From NCBI RefSeq assembly GCF_001486505.1, contig NZ_LN909066.1:1158452-1222451 (forward strand): 64,000 nt of DNA. The letters run 5' to 3'. The notes below the pieces were generated by a model. It had not been told where the DNA came from. It was given only the letters and a program-made list of their open reading frames with translations, and did no database searches. This stretch comes from Paenibacillus rubinfantis. GTDB lineage: Bacteria; Bacillota; Bacilli; Paenibacillales; Paenibacillaceae. Position 1 is the first letter of the stretch, and each line of letters begins with the position of its first letter. The translations under genes and the position numbers were made by a program. This document shows positions 31,438 to 41,514 of this stretch, piece after piece.

Positions 31438-33273
31438 TTATGCTCCGCCGGCCTGCGATTCTTCGCCGTACCAGAGCTGGCGGAAGCTGTCGCTGGAGGC
31501 GAGCAGCCGCTCCGCCGTGCCTTCGGCTTCAATCGTGCCGTCCTTCAGCACGATGATATGGTCCGCGTGCGAGAGCGCGGCTTTGCGGTGCGACACCACG
31601 AGGCAGGTTGCCTGGCCTCGGGTCTGGAATAACCGCTCCCACAGCTTACGTTCGGTTTCGACGTCGAGCGCGCTCGACAGGTCGTCGAACACGTACAGCT
31701 GGGCCTCGCGCACGAGCATCCGGGCGGCCGCGGTCCGCTGGACCTGGCCGCCGGAGAGCTTGACGCCGCGCGGCCCGACCATCGTGTCGAGGCCGTGCGC
31801 CAGCTGCGCCACGTCGTCCTCCAGCACGGCGACGTGCAGCGCCTGCGTCAGGCTGTCCCCGGTCTCGGGCAGCCCGAGCAGGATGTTGTTCCGCAGCTTG
31901 TCGCTGTATAGGCGCGGAATTTGCGCCGTATACGCGCTATGCGGCGGAACAAAGAAGTCCGCCGGCGTGCGGACAAGGCAGCCGTTCCAGCGGATCTCGC
32001 CCGCTTCCGCCGGCAACAGGCCAAGCAGCGTCCGCAGCAGCGTTGTCTTGCCGGAGCCGATCATGCCGGTGACAACCGTAAACGAGCCGCGCGGGAGGCG
32101 CAGGCTGATGTTCTCGATGCCCCGGCCGGTCTCCGGATAGCGGTACGTCAGTCCGCTCGCCTCCAGCAGCCGCAGCGGCTCCACCGGAGCGCCGTCCAAG
32201 AGCCGAAATCCCTCCGGTTCCACGACATCGTCCACGGTCGAAGCGGCATTCGGCACGAAATCGGGATCGGCCTGCCGCCGCTTGCCGATCCCGATATAGG
32301 CTGGAACCGTCAGCAGTTTGGCCGGCGCCCCCTGAAGCATCTGCTTCAAACGGGTGAAACTGATGGCCATCTGCTTATAAAACGTCATGAAGTTCCCAAC
32401 GTTCGAAATCAGTTGGGTGACGAAGGTCAAATAGTAGATAAAGAGCGACAAGTCACCGACGGAAAACGATCCGCTGCGCATCTTATAGCCAGCCAGCACC
32501 AGGATCAGCCCGGTTCCGAGATTAACGGAGTTCGTAAACACGGAGGACAGCGACTCGGTGATCAGCTTATCCTTGACCATCATCTTCCGGCGTTCATCGC
32601 TCAGCCGTTCGAACCTGCGCACGATCCGCCCTTCTGCCCCTGCGACTTGAATCGCCTGAACGTTGGCGAACATCTCGCTGATTGAGCCTGTAACCTTGGC
32701 GGTGGCGGTGCGGCTCGCGGCCCGGTACTTCTGGATGCGCGCCGTGGCGATCTGCGCCGCCGTGACGACCAGAATCAACGGCACAAAGACGAAGAACGTC
32801 AACTGCGCATCGATGGAGATTAGGATATAACTAGAGACAGCGAAAAAACCGATCAAACCAAACATATCCACCGACCAGCTCATCGCTTCCTCGGACTGAT
32901 CCACGTCGTCGCGGAAATTGCTGATCGCTTCCCCCGGCGAGCAAGGGATCGCTTTGGCGCCGGGCTCCCTGAGCACATGAGCCAGCATATTCCGCCGGAG
33001 CAGCATACTGATCCGGAATCGGTAGCCGCTGTCCGTCCAGCAGCCGACGGCAATCATCATGATGCGCGCCAGCGCCACGCCGATAAACAACGCCATTAAA
33101 CCCTCCACTCCGTAGGGGAGGCTGGCGCTTCCCTCCAAATCATCAAAGAACGCTTTCGTAATGAGCCCCGGAAGCAGCGGAATCATATGGATAACCGTCC
33201 AAGAGAGCAGGTTCGCGAAATAAAAAGCCGGACGATTCAACAACAGCCTCCAGAAAAAATGCCGCGTATTCAT
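31438..33273 (-). CDS. Heterodimeric ABC exporter, subunit with degenerate ATPase site
   Basis: This is a half-transporter: six membrane helices (residues about 20-300) then an ATPase domain. The ATG at 33271-33273 has AGGAGGTG and overlaps the TGA of the upstream partner by 4 bp, giving 611 residues. ATPase motifs are Walker A GMIGSGKTTLLRTLLG, signature LSGGQVQRTAAARML and Walker B LYVFDDLSSALD. The residue after the Walker B Asp is Asp instead of the catalytic Glu, as in the non-canonical half of BmrCD-like heterodimers. Exported substrate unknown, perhaps drugs or peptides. Confidence 0.92.
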   Translation of the reverse strand: MNTRHFFWRLLLNRPAFYFANLLSWTVIHMIPLLPGLITKAFFDDLEGSASLPYGVEGLMALFIGVALARIMMIAVGCWTDSGYRFRISMLLRRNMLAHVLREPGAKAIPCSPGEAISNFRDDVDQSEEAMSWSVDMFGLIGFFAVSSYILISIDAQLTFFVFVPLILVVTAAQIATARIQKYRAASRTATAKVTGSISEMFANVQAIQVAGAEGRIVRRFERLSDERRKMMVKDKLITESLSSVFTNSVNLGTGLILVLAGYKMRSGSFSVGDLSLFIYYLTFVTQLISNVGNFMTFYKQMAISFTRLKQMLQGAPAKLLTVPAYIGIGKRRQADPDFVPNAASTVDDVVEPEGFRLLDGAPVEPLRLLEASGLTYRYPETGRGIENISLRLPRGSFTVVTGMIGSGKTTLLRTLLGLLPAEAGEIRWNGCLVRTPADFFVPPHSAYTAQIPRLYSDKLRNNILLGLPETGDSLTQALHVAVLEDDVAQLAHGLDTMVGPRGVKLSGGQVQRTAAARMLVREAQLYVFDDLSSALDVETERKLWERLFQTRGQATCLVVSHRKAALSHADHIIVLKDGTIEAEGTAERLLASSDSFRQLWYGEESQAGGA

Positions 33274-35057
33274 GCCAACACCTCCTCCAGTCCAACGGAC
33301 AGCATCCGGCTGAAGCGTGACCCCGGGTCGGCAGCCAGCTCCATGCGCGGTCCATATTCTACGATTCGGCCGTTCTCCAATATGAGGATCTGATCCGCGC
33401 GCTGCACCGTCGATAAACGGTGCGCGATGATAATACACGTCCGCGATTCCAACAGCCGGGTAATCGCCGTTTCAATCCGGTTTTCGGTCAGTGGATCAAG
33501 ACGCGAGCTGGCTTCATCCAGGATGACCAGCCCCGGGTTGGTCAAGAAGACCCGAGCAAACGCAAGCAGCTGCGCTTCACCGGCTGACAGGCTGCCCCCG
33601 CCGGAGGAGAGCACCGTATCCAGCCCGTCAGGCAAGGCAGTGTACCACTCCTGCAGCCCCAGCTCCTTCAGCACGGCGATGATGTTCTCATCTCGGATGC
33701 TTTCATCAAACAAAGCTAGGTTATCGCGGACGGTACCTTCCATAATCTCGATGTTTTGCGTCACCATCGCCACCCCGCTCCGCAGTTCCTGCAGCTTACA
33801 CTCACGGATGTCGATGCCCGACAGCTCGATCTTGCCCTGCTGGGGATCGTAGAAGCGCAGCAGCAGCCGCGCCAGGGTGGATTTACCGCTGCCGGTCCGT
33901 CCCAGTAGGCCTAGCGTTTCTCCCGGCTTCAGCATCAGCGCCAGCTCATGCAGTGTGGGCTCCCCGTCCTCCTCGTAGGCAAACGTCATCCGGTCGAACT
34001 TCACGGATAACGGTCCTTTTGGCAGCGGTGCGCCCGGGCCATCAGTGATCCGCGGTTTCGTGTTCAGTAGGTCCCGGACGCGAATCAGGCTGGCGTCGGC
34101 TTTTTGCAGGTCATCCAGTTGAGTCCGAATCTTCTCAATCGGCTGAGCCAGCAGCTCCGTGTAATAAAACACGAGGTAAACCGAACCAATGGTCAGCTCG
34201 CCCCGTCTCCACAACCAAGCGCAGACGAGAAAAGCGGCGGCATTGCCCAAGGCAAACACCAGAATCGTTGTCCCCCACATCATGCCGAAGCCCAGCGAGG
34301 CGCGAACGCGTACCGGCAGCATCCGCCGGGCCATGGCATAGAAGCGTTCCAGCACATAGCCGGCGGCCCCATTCGCCCGGGTATCCTCGGTGCCTTCCAG
34401 CTGTTCCCCGATAAACCCGTAGAGCTCGGCATTTTGCGCCCGCCATTTGGTCCAGACCGGTACGATAAACTCACGAATTTTACGGATGATAAAGACCGCG
34501 CCAACGACAAATAAACTCATCGCTGCGCCGATCCAGACGTTTTCGCGGAACAGCAGTACCAGAATGCCCGCCATCAATAACAGATTGCCCAGCAAATGAA
34601 TCAGGAAGCTGGAGAAGAAGTTGGCCAGCGCGTTGACGTCGCCGTCCACCCTTTCGATCAACGAGCCGGAGGTGTTCGACTTGTGGAACGACATATCCAG
34701 CGACAAGCAATGTCGAACGAGATCCGCCCGCAGCTTGTTGGTTGTGGTCCAGCCCAGGTTCTCACTAAAGTAGGAGGCGCAGACCGATACGATTTGCTGC
34801 GCCAGGGAGAAGCCGATGAAGAGACCCGCCGCAACATATAAAGGCTTCAGACTTCCTTCCCCCTGGGCGCTATCAATAAAATAACGAATGACCTGCGGGT
34901 TGATCAGCTGCAAGGCGATCGAGATCAACAGCAACGCGGTCATTTTAACCAGCAGCTTGCGCTGCGTGAACACGTATTTCTCCAACATTTCGCGGTAATG
35001 TCCCAGCGGCCTCATCCTTCGTTCGCCGCCTTGCGGCGCATAAGTTTGTTCTGCCAA
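33270..35057 (-). CDS. Heterodimeric ABC exporter, first subunit
   Basis: This is the partner half-transporter. A TTG at 35055-35057 is preferred as start because AGGAGGGG lies eight bases upstream; the frame continues another 29 codons to a TTG at 35144, but that stretch contains the likely promoter. The 595-residue product has six membrane helices, then Walker A GRTGSGKSTLARLLL, Q-loop MVTQNIEIMEGTVRDN, a signature changed to LSAGEAQLLAFAR, and Walker B LVILDEASSRLD with the catalytic Glu present. The Gly-to-Ala change in the signature complements the Asp change in the partner, so one ATP site of the pair should be weak. Confidence 0.92.
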   Translation of the reverse strand: MAEQTYAPQGGERRMRPLGHYREMLEKYVFTQRKLLVKMTALLLISIALQLINPQVIRYFIDSAQGEGSLKPLYVAAGLFIGFSLAQQIVSVCASYFSENLGWTTTNKLRADLVRHCLSLDMSFHKSNTSGSLIERVDGDVNALANFFSSFLIHLLGNLLLMAGILVLLFRENVWIGAAMSLFVVGAVFIIRKIREFIVPVWTKWRAQNAELYGFIGEQLEGTEDTRANGAAGYVLERFYAMARRMLPVRVRASLGFGMMWGTTILVFALGNAAAFLVCAWLWRRGELTIGSVYLVFYYTELLAQPIEKIRTQLDDLQKADASLIRVRDLLNTKPRITDGPGAPLPKGPLSVKFDRMTFAYEEDGEPTLHELALMLKPGETLGLLGRTGSGKSTLARLLLRFYDPQQGKIELSGIDIRECKLQELRSGVAMVTQNIEIMEGTVRDNLALFDESIRDENIIAVLKELGLQEWYTALPDGLDTVLSSGGGSLSAGEAQLLAFARVFLTNPGLVILDEASSRLDPLTENRIETAITRLLESRTCIIIAHRLSTVQRADQILILENGRIVEYGPRMELAADPGSRFSRMLSVGLEEVLA

Positions 35058-35115
35058 GCGCCGATCCCCTCCTATCGCATCCGGTTTCTCATCTTCTCGA
35101 TCTATTCTCCAAATC

Positions 35116-35144
35116 ATTTTATACAAAAACATATGTTCGTACAA
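35116..35144 (-). promoter_or_regulatory. Candidate promoter of the ABC exporter pair
   Basis: On the minus strand TTGTAC (plus 35139-35144) and TAAAAT (plus 35116-35121) are 17 bp apart. The IS element begins 35 bp further upstream, so the insertion has left this promoter intact but removed its original upstream context. Confidence 0.55.
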
Positions 35145-35248
35145 CTAATTTATTTTACAAAAAAGACCACCCCGCTGTCTGATATGCTCCCCCTACGGTA
35201 GACAGGTGAAATAATAAAACCTGTTTACCGTGAGGGGGAGCATTTTTC

Positions 35249-35926
35249 ATGCCAAATAAAAAGCTTACCGATGTAGAGAAATTAGCCATTGTGCAGGAGA
35301 TCGAGGGCTGACATATCGGTATTAATGCCGCTGTAAGGAAGTTTGGGTTCAGCAAGTCCACCTTAATGAAGTGGCGAAATCGTTATCGACTGTATGGTAT
35401 GGAGGGATTAGCGATTCGAACTTGCAATCGTAGTTATTCTGCTGAGCTTAAATTACAAGCGGTCATGGATTATTTTCGTGGTGAGTTGTCACAATACCAG
35501 ATCATCGATAAGTACAAGATTTCCAGTCGAACCCAACTCGCCGATTGGATTAAGAAGTATAATGGTCATAGCAGTTTACGAGCTTACAATGGGGGAAAGA
35601 CGGCTATGACCAAGGGACGTTCTACAACGTGGCAGGAGCGGCTTGACATTGTCTTGCACTGCCTTGCGAATGGACAAGATTACAGCCAGGCGGCAGACCA
35701 ATTCAAGGTCTCTTACCAACAAGTATATGGGTGGGTTAAAAAGTACGAAGCCGGTGGACCAGAGGCTCTTCGCGACGGCAGAGGGCGCAAGAAGGCGCCT
35801 GAGGAGCTTACGGAGGCCGACCAACAGAAGCTTGCTATGAGGAAGCTGGAGTACGAAGTTGAGCGGCTACGAGCGGAGAATGTATTCCTAAAAAAGTTAC
35901 AGGAGTTCCAAAGGGGGCGTCGTTAA
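35249..35926 (+). pseudogene. IS3-family transposase OrfA, interrupted by a stop codon
   Basis: OrfA is the DNA-binding part of the transposase. The frame starts at ATG 35249 (MPNKKLTDVEKLAIVQEIEG) but codon 21 is TGA (35309-35311). It then continues in frame as HIGINAAVRKFGFSKSTLMKWRNRY with two helix-turn-helix regions and a C-terminal leucine-zipper-like segment (KLEYEVERLRAENVFLKKL). Without readthrough, only an internal restart at about 35366 could give a truncated OrfA. The element is therefore probably inactive on its own. Confidence 0.88.
35890..35896 (+). other. A6G slippery site for -1 frameshifting (OrfAB)
   Basis: AAAAAAG occurs near the 3' end of orfA. Shifting -1 here joins the orfA frame to the open frame that runs through QHRQENVYLAIQAVHQAES into orfB. 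This is the usual way IS3-family elements make the OrfAB transposase. Confidence 0.75.
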
Positions 35927-35967
35927 GCCAGCATCGACAGGAGAACGTCTATCTCGCGATACAAGCC

Positions 35968-36804
35968 GTGCACCAGGCAGAGTCGCTCAGCATACAGCTT
36001 CTGTGCGAGGTGGCAGGGATACCAAGGTCAAGTTATTACAAATGGCTCAGCCACAAGCCCAGTCCGCGACAGTTGGAGAACCAAGAGCTGACGGAAGTCA
36101 TGATGTCTTTGTACCACAAGGTCGAAGGCATCTTTGGTTGCCGTCAACTCACGCTGCATTTACGTAGAATGCTTGAAAAGCGAATTAACCACAAACGCAT
36201 ACAGCGATTAATGGAGATCAAGGGGATCCAATCGGTGATCCGCCGAAAGAAAAAGAAATATCCGCGCTCCACCCCTCAGCATGTGGCCGAGAATTTGCTG
36301 AATCGCGAGTTCCAGGCGGATGCGCCAAACGAGAAGTGGGTGACGGACGTAACGGAGTTCAAATACGGTCATGGACAAAAGGCTTATTTAAGCGCGATTC
36401 TTGACCTCCATGATAATACGATTGTATCTTACGTGCTGGGGCACTCCAACAACAATCCACTGGTGTTTAAGACGCTAGAATTGGCACTGGAATCTGTGTC
36501 CGAATGTAAGCCATTGATTCACAGTGACCGAGGCTTCCAGTACACTTCAACATACTTTAAAGAAAAGCTGGATGCTGCCAACATGAAGCAGAGTATGTCC
36601 CGAGTAGGCCGATGCATTGATAACGGGCCCATGGAATCCTTCTGGGGAACATTGAAATGCGAGAAATATTATTTGCATAATTATCGGACTTTTGACCAGT
36701 TGAAGAACGACATTGATGACTATATCCACTTTTACAATTACGAACGATTACAGAGAAAATTAAACGGCCTCAGTCCGATGGAGTACAGGACCAAGGCCGC
36801 CTAA
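35968..36804 (+). CDS. IS3-family transposase OrfB (DDE integrase domain)
   Basis: This is the catalytic part of the IS transposase. From a GTG at 35968 the product is 278 residues, but the natural protein is likely the OrfAB fusion made by -1 slippage. It has an HTH_21-type N-terminal region, then the rve catalytic core: WVTDVTEF (first Asp), PLIHSDRGFQYTS (second Asp) and GPMESFWGTLKCE (Glu), ending in NYERLQRKLNGLSPMEYR. The DDE triad is intact although orfA carries a stop codon. Confidence 0.93.
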   Translation: MHQAESLSIQLLCEVAGIPRSSYYKWLSHKPSPRQLENQELTEVMMSLYHKVEGIFGCRQLTLHLRRMLEKRINHKRIQRLMEIKGIQSVIRRKKKKYPRSTPQHVAENLLNREFQADAPNEKWVTDVTEFKYGHGQKAYLSAILDLHDNTIVSYVLGHSNNNPLVFKTLELALESVSECKPLIHSDRGFQYTSTYFKEKLDAANMKQSMSRVGRCIDNGPMESFWGTLKCEKYYLHNYRTFDQLKNDIDDYIHFYNYERLQRKLNGLSPMEYRTKAA

Positions 36805-36912
36805 TTGAGCTTTTATTTTTTATACTGTCTACTTGACGGGGTGCAGTTCAATGTCTTGACAAGACATGCGGGGCAGCCCTTTTCTTGCTTTCATCGCTTT
36901 CGCTATGAAATA

Positions 36913-39900
36913 TTAATGATTGCCGGCACGGGCCAGCTCGCGTGCATTGGCTTCAAAAGCAGCCAACAGCGCGGCTTCGCCCTTCAAACCTTCGTCTTCA
37001 ACCTTGCGGATTTGCTCCAGCATGCGCTTGTAGTCCTTCGGAATGACGCGCACGAACTTCGGCAGGGTCTCGTTCCAACGGTCCAGCACACGGCGTCCCA
37101 CCGTACTGTCTGTATACAGGATGTGACGGCTGATTAACGTCCGCAGTTGATCCGCTTCCGCTGGCTCCTCCACCTTTTCCAGCAGCACCATTTCCAAGTT
37201 GCAACGGCTGGCGAAGTCGCCGCTCTCGTCAAGCACGTATGCAATCCCGCCGGACATCCCGGCCGCAAAGTTCCGGCCCGTTCCGCCCAGGACAACAACG
37301 CGTCCGCCGGTCATATATTCGCAGCCGTGGTCGCCGACACCTTCAACGACGACGTTGGCACCGGAGTTACGCACCGCAAACCGTTCTCCAGCAATCCCAC
37401 GGATGTATGCCTCTCCGCTCGTCGCGCCGTAAAACGACGTGTTGCCGATGATGATGTTCTCCTCTGCGGCAAACGTAGCGCGCGGCGACGGCTTCACGAT
37501 AACCTTACCGCCGGACAGCCCTTTTCCGGTGTAGTCATTGGCATCACCCTCGACGGTAAGCGTCATGCCCTTCGGTACAAACGCCCCGAAGCTTTGACCC
37601 GCCGAGCCTTCAAAATGGAACGTGATCGTATCCTCAGGCAGCCCCTGTTGCCCATAACGGCGGGTAACTTCGCTGCCTACGATCGTCCCGGTCGCCCGGT
37701 TGACGTTGCAGATCGGCAGCCGGGCGCTGACGGCTTCGCCGCGCTCCAGCGCAGGAAGCGCCAAAGGTAGCAGCTGCGTCAGATCCAACGTCTCTTCCAG
37801 CCCATGGTTTTGCTGCTTCGTGCAGTAGCGGCTGCTGCCCTCCGGCAGCTCCGGCATATGCAGCAGCGAGCTGACGTCAACGCCTTGCTTCTTCCAATGG
37901 CTGACCGCTTTGACCGTATCGAGGCAGTCGGTGCGGCCAATCATCTCATTCAGGCTGCGGAAGCCCAGTTCCGCCATCCATTCGCGCAGATCCTCCGCCA
38001 CAAACGTCATAAAGTTGACGACGTGCTGCGGATCGCCGGTGAAGTTTTTGCGCAGCTCCGGATTTTGGGTAGCCACGCCCACCGGGCAGGTATCCAGATG
38101 GCACACGCGCATCATGATACAGCCTACCGCCACCAGCGGCGCGGTCGAAAAGCCGTATTCTTCGGCGCCGAGTAAAACGGCGACGGCAAGGTCGCGGCCG
38201 TTCAGGATTTTGCCGTCCGTTTCCAGGACAACGCGGTCGCGCAGGTTGTTTAACATCAGTGTTTGATGCGTTTCGGCCAGCCCGAGCTCCCAAGGCAGAC
38301 CGGCATGGCGGATCGAGCTTTGCGGCGAAGCCCCGGTTCCTCCGTCATAACCGCTGACCAGGATCACATCGGCGCGTCCTTTGGCAACGCCAGCTGCGAT
38401 CGTTCCAACGCCGGCTTCCGAGACCAACTTCACGTTGATGCGGGCCCGCGGATTAGCGTTCTTCAGGTCGTAAATCAGCTCCGCCAGATCCTCGATCGAA
38501 TAGATATCGTGGTGTGGCGGCGGCGAAATCAAGCCCACCCCCGGGGTGGATCCACGCACTTCCGCGACCCAAGGATACACCTTGCGACCCGGCAACTGAC
38601 CGCCTTCACCCGGTTTAGCCCCCTGTGCCATCTTGATCTGGATTTCGTCGGCATTCACCAGGTAGTTCGACGTGACACCAAACCGTCCCGACGCCACTTG
38701 CTTGATCGCGCTGCGGCGCAGATCGCCGTTCTCGTCCGGCACATAACGTGCTGGATCCTCGCCACCTTCACCGGTGTTGCTCTTGCCGCCGATGCGGTTC
38801 ATAGCGATTGCGATCGTCTCGTGCGCTTCCTTGCTGATTGAACCAAAGGACATCGCCCCGGTCTTGAAGCGGCGCATGATCGAAGCGGCCGATTCCACTT
38901 CCTCCAGCGGTACCTTCGGACCAACCGGCTTCAGCTCCAGCAAGGAACGCAAGGTCAAATGCCTGTTGTTCTCGCCTTGCACCTGCTCGGCGAACTTCTT
39001 ATACAGCGCATAGTCGCCCGTCCGCACCGCCTGTTGCAGCAAATGGACCGTCTGCGGGTTAAACAGATGCTCCTCCCCGCCGCTGCGCCACTGGTATTCC
39101 CCAGCGGAATCCAGCACCTTGTCGTTGCCGTCCTTGTCGGTATAGGCACGGTAATGATGGGTCAGCGCTTCGGCTGCAACCTCCTTCAGGCCGATGCCCC
39201 CGATTCGGGACGGTGTCCAAGTGAAGTAACGATCCACAAACGCCGGCTCCAGCCCAACCGCTTCGAAAATTTGCGCCCCGCGGTACGATTGGATCGTTGA
39301 GATGCCCATTTTGGACAACGTTTTAACGACCCCTTTGGTCGCTGCTTTGATGAAGTTGTACACCGCTTTTTCATGCGATATTCCCTGCAGCATCCGTTGG
39401 GCGATCATATCCTTCAGACTTTCGAACGCCAGATAAGGATTCACTGCGCTCACCCCGTAGCCAAGCAACAGGGCAAAATGGTGCACCTCGCGCGGTTCGC
39501 CCGACTCCAGCAGGAGGCTGACCTTGGTCCGTGTCTCCTCGCGGATGAGATGGTGATGCAGGCAAGATACAGCCAGCAACGCCGGGATGGCGGCGTTCTC
39601 CGCATCCATGCCGCGGTCGGACAAGATCAGGATGTTGTGGCCTTTGGCAATCACCCGGTCGGCCGCTTCGCATAAGGTGTCAAGCGCCTTACGAAGCCCT
39701 TCTGCCCCTTCGGCAGCCGGGAACAGGATCGGAATCGTGATGGCTTTAAAGCCTGGCCGGTGCAGATGGCGGATCTTCGCAAAATCCTCATTGGACAGGA
39801 TTGGCGAATCCAACCGAATCTGGCGGCAGCTTTCCGGCTCCGGCTGAAGCAGATTGCGCTCCGGTCCAATCGTTGTTGCCGTCGAGGTAACCAGCTCCTC

Positions 39901-41514
39901 GCGGATCGCATCGATCGGCGGGTTGGTGACCTGCGCAAACATTTGCTTGAAGTAGTTGTACAACCGCTGCGGCTGTTCTGACAGTACGGCCAGCGGTGCG
40001 TCGTAACCCATGGAAGCGATATTTTCCTGGCCGGTGACGGCCATCGGCTCCAGCACTTTCCGCAGGTCTTCATACGTATAACCAAACGCCATTTGACGGC
40101 GCGAAATATCTTCATGGCTTTCCGGCGGCAGCTCTTTCGCTTCCGGCAAATCTTCCAGCTCGACGAGATGCTCGTTTAACCACTCGCGGTAAGGATGCTC
40201 CTTAGCGATGGCCGATTTGACTTCCTCGTCGGAAATGATCCGGCCTTCCCGCGTGTCGACAAGCAGCATCCGCCCCGGGCGCAACCGGTCCTTGTAAAGC
40301 ACGTCCTCCGCTGGAATGTCGAGAACGCCAACCTCCGAGGAGAGAACGATCAAGTCATCTTTCGTTACATAATAACGTGACGGACGCAAGCCGTTCCGGT
40401 CCAGGATGGCCCCGATCTGGATGCCGTCGGTAAAGCCCATCGCCGCAGGCCCGTCCCATGGCTCCATCATCGTGCTGTGATATTCGTAGAACGCTTGTTT
40501 GTCCGGGTCCATATCTTCCCGGCCAACCCATGGCTCGGGCACCATCATCATGGCCACGTGCGGCAGAGAACGTCCGCTCAGGTACAGAAATTCAAACGTA
40601 TTGTCAAACATCGCCGTATCCGAGCCGTCCGGGTTGATCACCGGTTTAACCTTTTCCAAATCGGTGCCAAACGCTTCGCTTTGGAACATCGATTGGCGCG
40701 CATGCATCCAGTTCACGTTGCCGCGCAGCGTATTGATCTCGCCGTTATGGATCATAAAGCGGTACGGATGCGCCCGCTCCCAGCTTGGGAACGTATTCGT
40801 GCTGAAGCGCGAATGCACCATCGCGATGGCCGATTCCAGCGTCTCATCCCGCAAATCCAGGTAGAACTGTCCCACTTGCTCCGTGGTCAGCATCCCTTTG
40901 TACACAACCTTGCGGCAAGACAAACTGGATACGTAAAAAGCATCCCCCTGCTCCGCGCCGCTGTATCGGATCGCAAGTTCAGCCCGGCGCCGGATCACGT
41001 ACAGTTTGCGTTCAAAATCCAAATCGTCCTTCAGCTCCGCGGAGCGCCCGATGAAGATCTGGCGAACGAACGGCTTTGCCGCTTTGGCCGATTGGCCCAG
41101 CATATCGTCGTAAGTCGGAACCGTACGGAAGCCGAGGACCCGTTGCCCTTCCGCCTCGACGATGCGCACAAGCTCCTCCTCTTGTTTGGCTCGGGCCGCT
41201 TCGTCATGCGGCAGGAACAGCATCCCGACGCCATACTGACCCGCCTCCGGCAGAGCGAACCCAAGCTTTGCCGCTTCGGCTGCAAAAAACCGATGCGGAA
41301 TTTGCAGTAAAATACCTGCGCCATCGCCCGAGTTCGGTTCACTGCCTTGGCCGCCCCGGTGTTCCATATTCGCCAGCATGGTCAGCGCCTGGCTGACGAT
41401 CTCATGGGAGGCCTTCCCTTTGATGTGGGCTACGAAGCCCATGCCGCAAGCGTCTTTTTCGAAAGCGGGATCATAAAGTCCCTGCTTGGGAGGTATAACG
41501 GTATGTTTCATCAT
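36913..41514 (-). CDS. gltB: Glutamate synthase (NADPH) large subunit
   Basis: It makes two glutamates from glutamine and 2-oxoglutarate. The ATG at 41512-41514 follows AAAGG; the product is 1533 residues, the normal length. A short propeptide ends before Cys in EKDACGMGFVAHIKG, the N-terminal nucleophile for glutamine hydrolysis. The central and FMN domains follow (VSGYDGGTGASPQSSIRHAG), then the 3Fe-4S motif CIMMRVCHLDTCPVG and the beta-helical GXGXG C-terminus (TGRNFAAGMSGGIAYVLDESG). No small subunit gene follows; the IS element lies 62 bp past the stop. Bacillus calls this gene gltA. Confidence 0.97.
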   Translation of the reverse strand: MMKHTVIPPKQGLYDPAFEKDACGMGFVAHIKGKASHEIVSQALTMLANMEHRGGQGSEPNSGDGAGILLQIPHRFFAAEAAKLGFALPEAGQYGVGMLFLPHDEAARAKQEEELVRIVEAEGQRVLGFRTVPTYDDMLGQSAKAAKPFVRQIFIGRSAELKDDLDFERKLYVIRRRAELAIRYSGAEQGDAFYVSSLSCRKVVYKGMLTTEQVGQFYLDLRDETLESAIAMVHSRFSTNTFPSWERAHPYRFMIHNGEINTLRGNVNWMHARQSMFQSEAFGTDLEKVKPVINPDGSDTAMFDNTFEFLYLSGRSLPHVAMMMVPEPWVGREDMDPDKQAFYEYHSTMMEPWDGPAAMGFTDGIQIGAILDRNGLRPSRYYVTKDDLIVLSSEVGVLDIPAEDVLYKDRLRPGRMLLVDTREGRIISDEEVKSAIAKEHPYREWLNEHLVELEDLPEAKELPPESHEDISRRQMAFGYTYEDLRKVLEPMAVTGQENIASMGYDAPLAVLSEQPQRLYNYFKQMFAQVTNPPIDAIREELVTSTATTIGPERNLLQPEPESCRQIRLDSPILSNEDFAKIRHLHRPGFKAITIPILFPAAEGAEGLRKALDTLCEAADRVIAKGHNILILSDRGMDAENAAIPALLAVSCLHHHLIREETRTKVSLLLESGEPREVHHFALLLGYGVSAVNPYLAFESLKDMIAQRMLQGISHEKAVYNFIKAATKGVVKTLSKMGISTIQSYRGAQIFEAVGLEPAFVDRYFTWTPSRIGGIGLKEVAAEALTHHYRAYTDKDGNDKVLDSAGEYQWRSGGEEHLFNPQTVHLLQQAVRTGDYALYKKFAEQVQGENNRHLTLRSLLELKPVGPKVPLEEVESAASIMRRFKTGAMSFGSISKEAHETIAIAMNRIGGKSNTGEGGEDPARYVPDENGDLRRSAIKQVASGRFGVTSNYLVNADEIQIKMAQGAKPGEGGQLPGRKVYPWVAEVRGSTPGVGLISPPPHHDIYSIEDLAELIYDLKNANPRARINVKLVSEAGVGTIAAGVAKGRADVILVSGYDGGTGASPQSSIRHAGLPWELGLAETHQTLMLNNLRDRVVLETDGKILNGRDLAVAVLLGAEEYGFSTAPLVAVGCIMMRVCHLDTCPVGVATQNPELRKNFTGDPQHVVNFMTFVAEDLREWMAELGFRSLNEMIGRTDCLDTVKAVSHWKKQGVDVSSLLHMPELPEGSSRYCTKQQNHGLEETLDLTQLLPLALPALERGEAVSARLPICNVNRATGTIVGSEVTRRYGQQGLPEDTITFHFEGSAGQSFGAFVPKGMTLTVEGDANDYTGKGLSGGKVIVKPSPRATFAAEENIIIGNTSFYGATSGEAYIRGIAGERFAVRNSGANVVVEGVGDHGCEYMTGGRVVVLGGTGRNFAAGMSGGIAYVLDESGDFASRCNLEMVLLEKVEEPAEADQLRTLISRHILYTDSTVGRRVLDRWNETLPKFVRVIPKDYKRMLEQIRKVEDEGLKGEAALLAAFEANARELARAGNH

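Larger units (their letters stand above)
35180..36851 (+). mobile_element. IS3-family (IS150-like) insertion sequence
   Basis: The ~1.67-kb element has related ends. The left end TGATATGCTCCCCC at 35180 corresponds to TGAACTGCACCCC, the reverse complement of the right end at 36850, and both continue to GTAGACAG and an AAATAATAAAA-like stretch. Inside are orfA and orfB in the IS3 arrangement with an A6G slip site. TGTC flanks both sides (35176-35179 and 36852-36855) if the right end is 36851, a possible 4-bp target duplication, though the exact edge is uncertain. It lies between the ABC exporter promoter and the gltB 3' end. Confidence 0.93.

Noticed and set aside
35176..36855. Exact target-site duplication for the IS element
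   Set aside because: TGTC flanks both sides only if the right end is shifted one base (36851). The edges cannot be fixed without an empty site for comparison.
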